From: an uncultured Erysipelotrichaceae bacterium
Lineage (GTDB): Bacteria; Bacillota_I; Bacilli_A; Erysipelotrichales; Coprobacillaceae
NCBI GenBank assembly: GCA_900550005.1
Contig: URQL01000056.1
Location: 1-9,443, forward strand
DNA length: 9,443 nucleotides
Reading direction: 5' to 3'
The position numbers were made by a program, and so were the translations under genes. The notes under the pieces are model-generated. The model saw nothing but the letters and a program-made list of their open reading frames with translations, was not told the DNA's origin and did not search any database. This document shows positions 6,895-9,443 of this stretch, in pieces (within the stretch, counting starts at the first letter, position 1; the number at the start of each line of letters is the position of its first letter).

Positions 6895-6998
6895 AACAAT
6901 TAAGTGAAGAAAATTTAAAAGAAGTGCATGGTGGACAAATGAATGTCTGGCTTCGTTCTTTAAGATTTGTATTAATGCGTTACATTCAATTTAAATGA
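6891..6998 (+). CDS. Short double-glycine leader peptide, pheromone/bacteriocin-like (peptide A)
   Basis: This 35-codon ORF encodes a leader MKQLSEENLKEVHGG (residues 1-15) that fits the double-glycine consensus (LS..EL..I.GG) recognised by C39-peptidase ABC exporters. Cleavage after GG would release a 20-residue cargo, QMNVWLRSLRFVLMRYIQFK. The cargo has no acidic residues, three Arg and one Lys, no cysteine, and alternating hydrophobic residues that could form a cationic helix. In length and pattern it resembles streptococcal competence-stimulating peptide (E-M at the start, F-I/V-L..R near the end). The RBS is GAGG (6879-6882), 8 bases before ATG. The next peptide gene begins 15 bases after its stop. 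No exporter, histidine kinase or immunity gene lies in the window, so the cognate machinery must be elsewhere if it is functional. A signalling peptide or one half of a two-peptide bacteriocin are both possible. Confidence 0.78.
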   Translation: MKQLSEENLKEVHGGQMNVWLRSLRFVLMRYIQFK

Positions 6999-7013
6999 AA
7001 GGAGAAAAAAGTT

Positions 7014-7172
7014 ATGCAACCATTATCAAGAGCTGAGTTACAAGAAGTTGATGGAGGAAGTTTTTTAACCGTGATTCTTTATGTTGCTATTGGAGGAGCA
7101 ATTTATAAAATTATTACTTCAAGTGCTGGACGTTTATCTATTCCTAATATTATTTCAATTGAATGGAGATAA
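7014..7172 (+). CDS. Double-glycine leader peptide, class II bacteriocin-like (peptide B)
   Basis: This 52-codon ORF encodes a leader MQPLSRAELQEVDGG (1-15), the same length as that of the preceding gene and identical at 8 of 15 positions (M1, L4, S5, L9, E11, V12, G14, G15). The predicted cargo of 37 residues has a hydrophobic stretch with paired glycines (FLTVILYVAIGGAIYKII, 17-34), then TSSAGRLSIPN and a C-terminal SIEWR. Net charge is about +2 and there is no cysteine, so neither a lanthipeptide nor a disulfide pediocin type is expected. The RBS AAAGGAG (6998-7004) lies 9 bases before the ATG. The hydrophobic helix suits membrane insertion as in class II bacteriocins, while the polar GRLSIPN...EWR tail is unusual for them. 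It is probably cotranscribed with peptide A. No immunity gene is recognised nearby. Confidence 0.8.
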   Translation: MQPLSRAELQEVDGGSFLTVILYVAIGGAIYKIITSSAGRLSIPNIISIEWR

Positions 7173-7226
7173 TCTAGTCTAAAGTTTTAAGGATTACATA
7201 AGCTATAAAGAAGGGGGATTTACACC

Positions 7227-7604
7227 ATGAAAAAAAGAAGAATTGTCGTCTTAATTGCTGTAAGTTTATCTCTACTTTATAGCTTTTCTTACATTTGTAT
7301 TTCAAGTTTTGGAAATCATCAAGTAGAAAAACTCTATGTGGTACAAGTAGGGGCGTTTAGTTCAAGTGAAAATGCAAGTCAACTGATTGAAAAAATACAA
7401 GCATTAGATCATCCTATTTTTACTTACAATCAAGATGGATTAGAATATGTTTTAACTTTAGTTAGTCAAAATGAACAGGAGGTAGATCAAGAAATGAACT
7501 ATTTACAATTACAACAAATCGATCATGTTAAAAGGGAGTACAAATTAGATCGTAAAGATCCAACGATAGAAACTTTACTTTCTTTTTTACCAGATGAAAA
7601 ATGA
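7227..7604 (+). CDS. Membrane-anchored SPOR-domain protein in the spoIIB position
   Basis: The 125-residue protein has a short basic N-terminus (MKKRRI), one membrane-spanning segment (about 6-26), and an extracytoplasmic SPOR-like domain (about 36-105) opening with the typical LYVVQVGAFSSSENASQL. SPOR domains bind septal peptidoglycan stripped of stem peptides, so the protein should locate to division or sporulation septa. Position directly upstream of radC and mreC corresponds to B. subtilis spoIIB, whose product also has a SPOR domain and acts in forespore engulfment. SpoIIB is longer (about 330 residues), so orthology is inferred. The RBS is AAGGGGGA (7211-7218). No terminator or clear promoter separates it from the peptide genes 54 bases upstream, so it may share their transcript. 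Its TGA overlaps the radC ATG (7601-7604). Confidence 0.82.
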   Translation: MKKRRIVVLIAVSLSLLYSFSYICISSFGNHQVEKLYVVQVGAFSSSENASQLIEKIQALDHPIFTYNQDGLEYVLTLVSQNEQEVDQEMNYLQLQQIDHVKREYKLDRKDPTIETLLSFLPDEK

Positions 7605-8275
7605 TAATTAGAGAAATGGCCGAAAGTGAAAAGCCACGTGAAAAAGCATTACATTATGGTATTGATTCTTTGTCAAATGCAGAACTTTTAGCTTTACTTT
7701 TAAGATGTGGAACCAAAAGTCAATCTGCACTTGAACTTTCTCAGGTGATTTTAAGTCAAGTGGGTGGAATTCATAAGTTACCCCAACTTTCTTTAAATCA
7801 GTTAAAAGAAATTAAAGGAATTAAAAATGCTAAAGCACTTGAATTACTTGGATGTATAGAACTTGCAAAAAGAATGCAAGAAACCAATGATCCCATTCGT
7901 ACCATTTTGCGTAGTGCAAAAGATGCTTATGACTATATGCGAATGAAATTGGCTTTTGATAAACAAGAAAAATTTGTCGTTATTTATTTAGACACACAAC
8001 ATCAAATTATTCATGAAAAAGTGATTTTCATTGGAACATTAGATAGTAGTTTAGTTCATCCACGAGAAATCTATAAAGAAGCTATAAGTTGTTCAGCAGC
8101 AGCGATTATCTGTCTGCATAATCACCCTAGTGGTTATTGTGAACCATCGAGTGCTGATATTGAAACAACGAACAATTTACGTGAAGTAGGAATGATGATG
8201 GGAATTCCTTTATTGGATCATTTGATCTTGACAAAAAATGCTTATTTTAGTTTTAAGGCACATCATCTTATATAA
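7601..8275 (+). CDS. radC: RadC family JAB/MPN-domain protein
   Basis: This 224-residue protein has the standard RadC length and layout. The N-terminal UPF0758 helical region (PREKALHYGIDSLSNAELLALLLRCG) is followed by a helix-hairpin-helix-like part (KLPQLSLNQLKEIKGIKNAKALELLG) and a C-terminal JAB1/MPN metalloprotease-like domain. The metal site HNHPSG...SSAD is complete, with H173, H175 and D186. An upstream REIYKEAI motif is also conserved. The original DNA-repair role claimed for E. coli radC was later attributed to another gene, and the true function remains unclear; links to competence and DNA processing are suggested for the family. The start overlaps the previous stop codon as ATGA, implying translational coupling to the SPOR-domain gene. 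The radC-mreC order is conserved in Firmicutes. Confidence 0.95.
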   Translation: MIIREMAESEKPREKALHYGIDSLSNAELLALLLRCGTKSQSALELSQVILSQVGGIHKLPQLSLNQLKEIKGIKNAKALELLGCIELAKRMQETNDPIRTILRSAKDAYDYMRMKLAFDKQEKFVVIYLDTQHQIIHEKVIFIGTLDSSLVHPREIYKEAISCSAAAIICLHNHPSGYCEPSSADIETTNNLREVGMMMGIPLLDHLILTKNAYFSFKAHHLI

Positions 8276-8300
8276 AAGTAGGGGGCAATCCCTATTTTTT
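8275..8300 (+). terminator. Probable terminator after radC
   Basis: TAGGG (8279-8283) pairs with CCCTA (8290-8294), extended by a G-T and A-T pairs into the flanking A and T tracts, with a six-base loop and six T (8295-8300). The GC core is short, so it is weaker than the other terminators here. Confidence 0.62.
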
Positions 8301-8333
8301 GTTTATAAAATCTATTTCTTTTTAAAAACGGTA

Positions 8334-8342
8334 TGGTATAAT
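8334..8342 (+). promoter_or_regulatory. Extended -10 promoter of mreC
   Basis: TGGTATAAT is a perfect extended -10 (TGn followed by TATAAT at 8337-8342). No good -35 lies 16-18 bases upstream, which is tolerated with an extended -10. The predicted start is near 8349, about 34 bases before the mreC ATG. Confidence 0.75.
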
Positions 8343-8382
8343 ATACAATTGTAATAAAATGGTGTAGGAATGGAGGACGTCT

Positions 8383-9237
8383 ATGAAAAGGAAAAATGAA
8401 ATATTAAGAAAAAGAATTATTGGAGCAATTGTCGTATTTATTGTTGTTTTTTCTTTTTTTGGGTTAGTTTTTGGTCGAAAAAATACCCCTTTTGAACAAG
8501 TTATTAAAGAAACTTTTCAGTCAATTGAATATTATTGTATTAAACGTCCAATTCAATTTGTGAATGATTTAAGAGAAGAATGTGTGCAAATGCATCAGGT
8601 TTATGAAGAAAATAAAAAATTAAGAAGTGCTTTAGATGACTATGCAATTGTATCTAGTCAAAATGAAGCTTTAAAAAAGGAAAACAATGATTTAAAAGAA
8701 GCTACTGGACTTCAATCAATTCCAACGGATTATAAAGAAAAGGTCGCAACAGTTATTTCTCGTGATGTAGAAAGCTGGAATAATAAGTTAGCGATCAATA
8801 TGGGAAGTCAAAGTGGAATTACCGAAGGAATGGTAGCTTTAGGAAATAATGGAATGGTTGGAAAAGTGACTTCCGTTAGTGTTTTGACTTCAACAGTTAC
8901 TTTACTTACAAGTGAAAATACATCTACTCAAGTACCAATCATGGTTAAGAAAAAAGGAACAGATAATGATTATGCCTATGGAATGTTACGTTCTTATGAT
9001 GTCGAATCTAAATGTTTTGTGGTTGATATGTTAGAAAGTTGCGAAATTGAAATAGGTGAATCCATTTTAACATCCGGTTTAGGTGGAAATAGCCCAAGAG
9101 GAATTATCGTTGGTTATGTACAAAATTCAACGACTTTAGAAGATCAAGTTTTACCACAGTTAAGCGTTGAACCGGCAAGTCACTTCGATGATTTGAATTA
9201 TGTAACGATCTTGCAAAGGAGTGATGTAAGTGAATAA
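8383..9237 (+). CDS. mreC: Rod shape-determining protein MreC
   Basis: MreC is a bitopic membrane protein of the elongasome that links MreB/MreD to the penicillin-binding proteins during lateral wall synthesis. The 284-residue protein fits the family. A basic N-terminus (MKRKNEILRKR) is followed by a transmembrane helix (about 12-31), an extracytoplasmic coiled coil (about 60-108, EENKKLRSALDDY and NEALKKENNDLKEATGL), and the beta-rich MreC domain. In that domain the typical VISRDVESWNNKLAINMGSQSGITEGM, ALGNNGMVGKV and GLGGNSPRGIIVGYV stretches are visible. The RBS is GGAGG (8372-8376). The mreD start lies inside its 3' end. No mreB is found just upstream; radC and a terminator are there instead, so mreB must be elsewhere on the chromosome. 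Confidence 0.96.
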   Translation: MKRKNEILRKRIIGAIVVFIVVFSFFGLVFGRKNTPFEQVIKETFQSIEYYCIKRPIQFVNDLREECVQMHQVYEENKKLRSALDDYAIVSSQNEALKKENNDLKEATGLQSIPTDYKEKVATVISRDVESWNNKLAINMGSQSGITEGMVALGNNGMVGKVTSVSVLTSTVTLLTSENTSTQVPIMVKKKGTDNDYAYGMLRSYDVESKCFVVDMLESCEIEIGESILTSGLGGNSPRGIIVGYVQNSTTLEDQVLPQLSVEPASHFDDLNYVTILQRSDVSE

Positions 9238-9443
9238 AGCTTTTCCTCGTATTTTCTTACTCTGGATAGCCTTCATGTTGGATAGTGTGCTTACTTATTT
9301 TATCTCTTTTGACTATATGAAGAGTTCGTTCATGTTTATTAGTTGTATGGGACTAATGACTTTTACTTTAATTAATAATGAATTAAAAGATGAAGAATAT
9401 TTAGGCTATGCTATTTTGACAGGGAGTTACTATTCAATCATGT
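9230..9443 (+). CDS. mreD: Rod shape-determining protein MreD, N-terminal part (runs off the window)
   Basis: An ORF starting at GTG 9230 overlaps the mreC stop by 8 bases and stays open to the window end (71 residues). The start follows AAAGGAG (9215-9221) at 8 bases. The fragment is hydrophobic and begins MNKAFPRIFLLWIAFMLDSV, followed by further membrane-like stretches (MFISCMGLMTFTLI, YAILTGSYYSIM). It is consistent with MreD, a polytopic membrane partner of MreC whose gene regularly follows mreC. Assignment rests on position and hydrophobic profile, with too little sequence for strong motifs. Confidence 0.82.
   Translation, partial: MNKAFPRIFLLWIAFMLDSVLTYFISFDYMKSSFMFISCMGLMTFTLINNELKDEEYLGYAILTGSYYSIM

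Noticed and set aside
1..9443. CRISPR array, insertion sequence, tRNA or rRNA genes
   Set aside because: No regularly spaced repeats, transposase-like ORFs, terminal inverted repeats, or tRNA/rRNA signatures were seen on either strand.

Overview
The window looks like a chromosomal housekeeping region from a low-GC, AT-rich Firmicute. Strong AGGAGG-type ribosome binding sites, a T-box leader before valS and the gene order all fit this. The order lon, engB, spoVID-like, ysxE-like, valS, SPOR-domain gene, radC, mreC, mreD matches the Bacillus subtilis lonA-ysxC-(hem)-spoVID-ysxE-valS-folC-comC-spoIIB-maf-radC-mreBCD order, with hem, folC, comC, maf and mreB missing. An Erysipelotrichia-type gut bacterium is my best guess, by inference. 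All recognised genes are on the + strand.

Left part (1-3240): the 3' half of lon enters from the left edge. It carries an in-frame TAA at 501-503 with the frame otherwise intact on both sides, so it is annotated as an interrupted gene. A strong hairpin terminator overlaps its true stop codon. Next comes engB, a ribosome-assembly GTPase, also ended by a terminator overlapping its stop codon. A translationally coupled pair follows: a SpoVID-like protein with a C-terminal LysM, and a YsxE/CotS-like kinase-fold protein whose catalytic motifs look lost. Both families belong to spore coat assembly.

Middle (3241-6816): a sigma-A promoter and a near-textbook T-box leader with a valine GTA specifier. 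It controls a small membrane-anchored protein of unknown function and then valS (valyl-tRNA synthetase), ended by a 13-bp hairpin terminator.

Accessory insert (6817-7226): two very short adjacent genes (35 and 52 codons) encode peptides with matched 15-residue double-glycine leaders. One has a cationic 20-residue cargo resembling streptococcal competence pheromone; the other has a hydrophobic bacteriocin-like cargo. They sit where Bacillus carries folC/comC and are the most likely novel element here. No exporter, immunity gene or receptor is visible in the window.

Right part (7227-9443): a membrane-anchored SPOR-domain protein in the spoIIB position is coupled by a 4-base overlap to radC. 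Then come a probable terminator, an extended -10 promoter, mreC, and the start of mreD overlapping the end of mreC and running off the edge. MreC and MreD belong to the cell elongation machinery.
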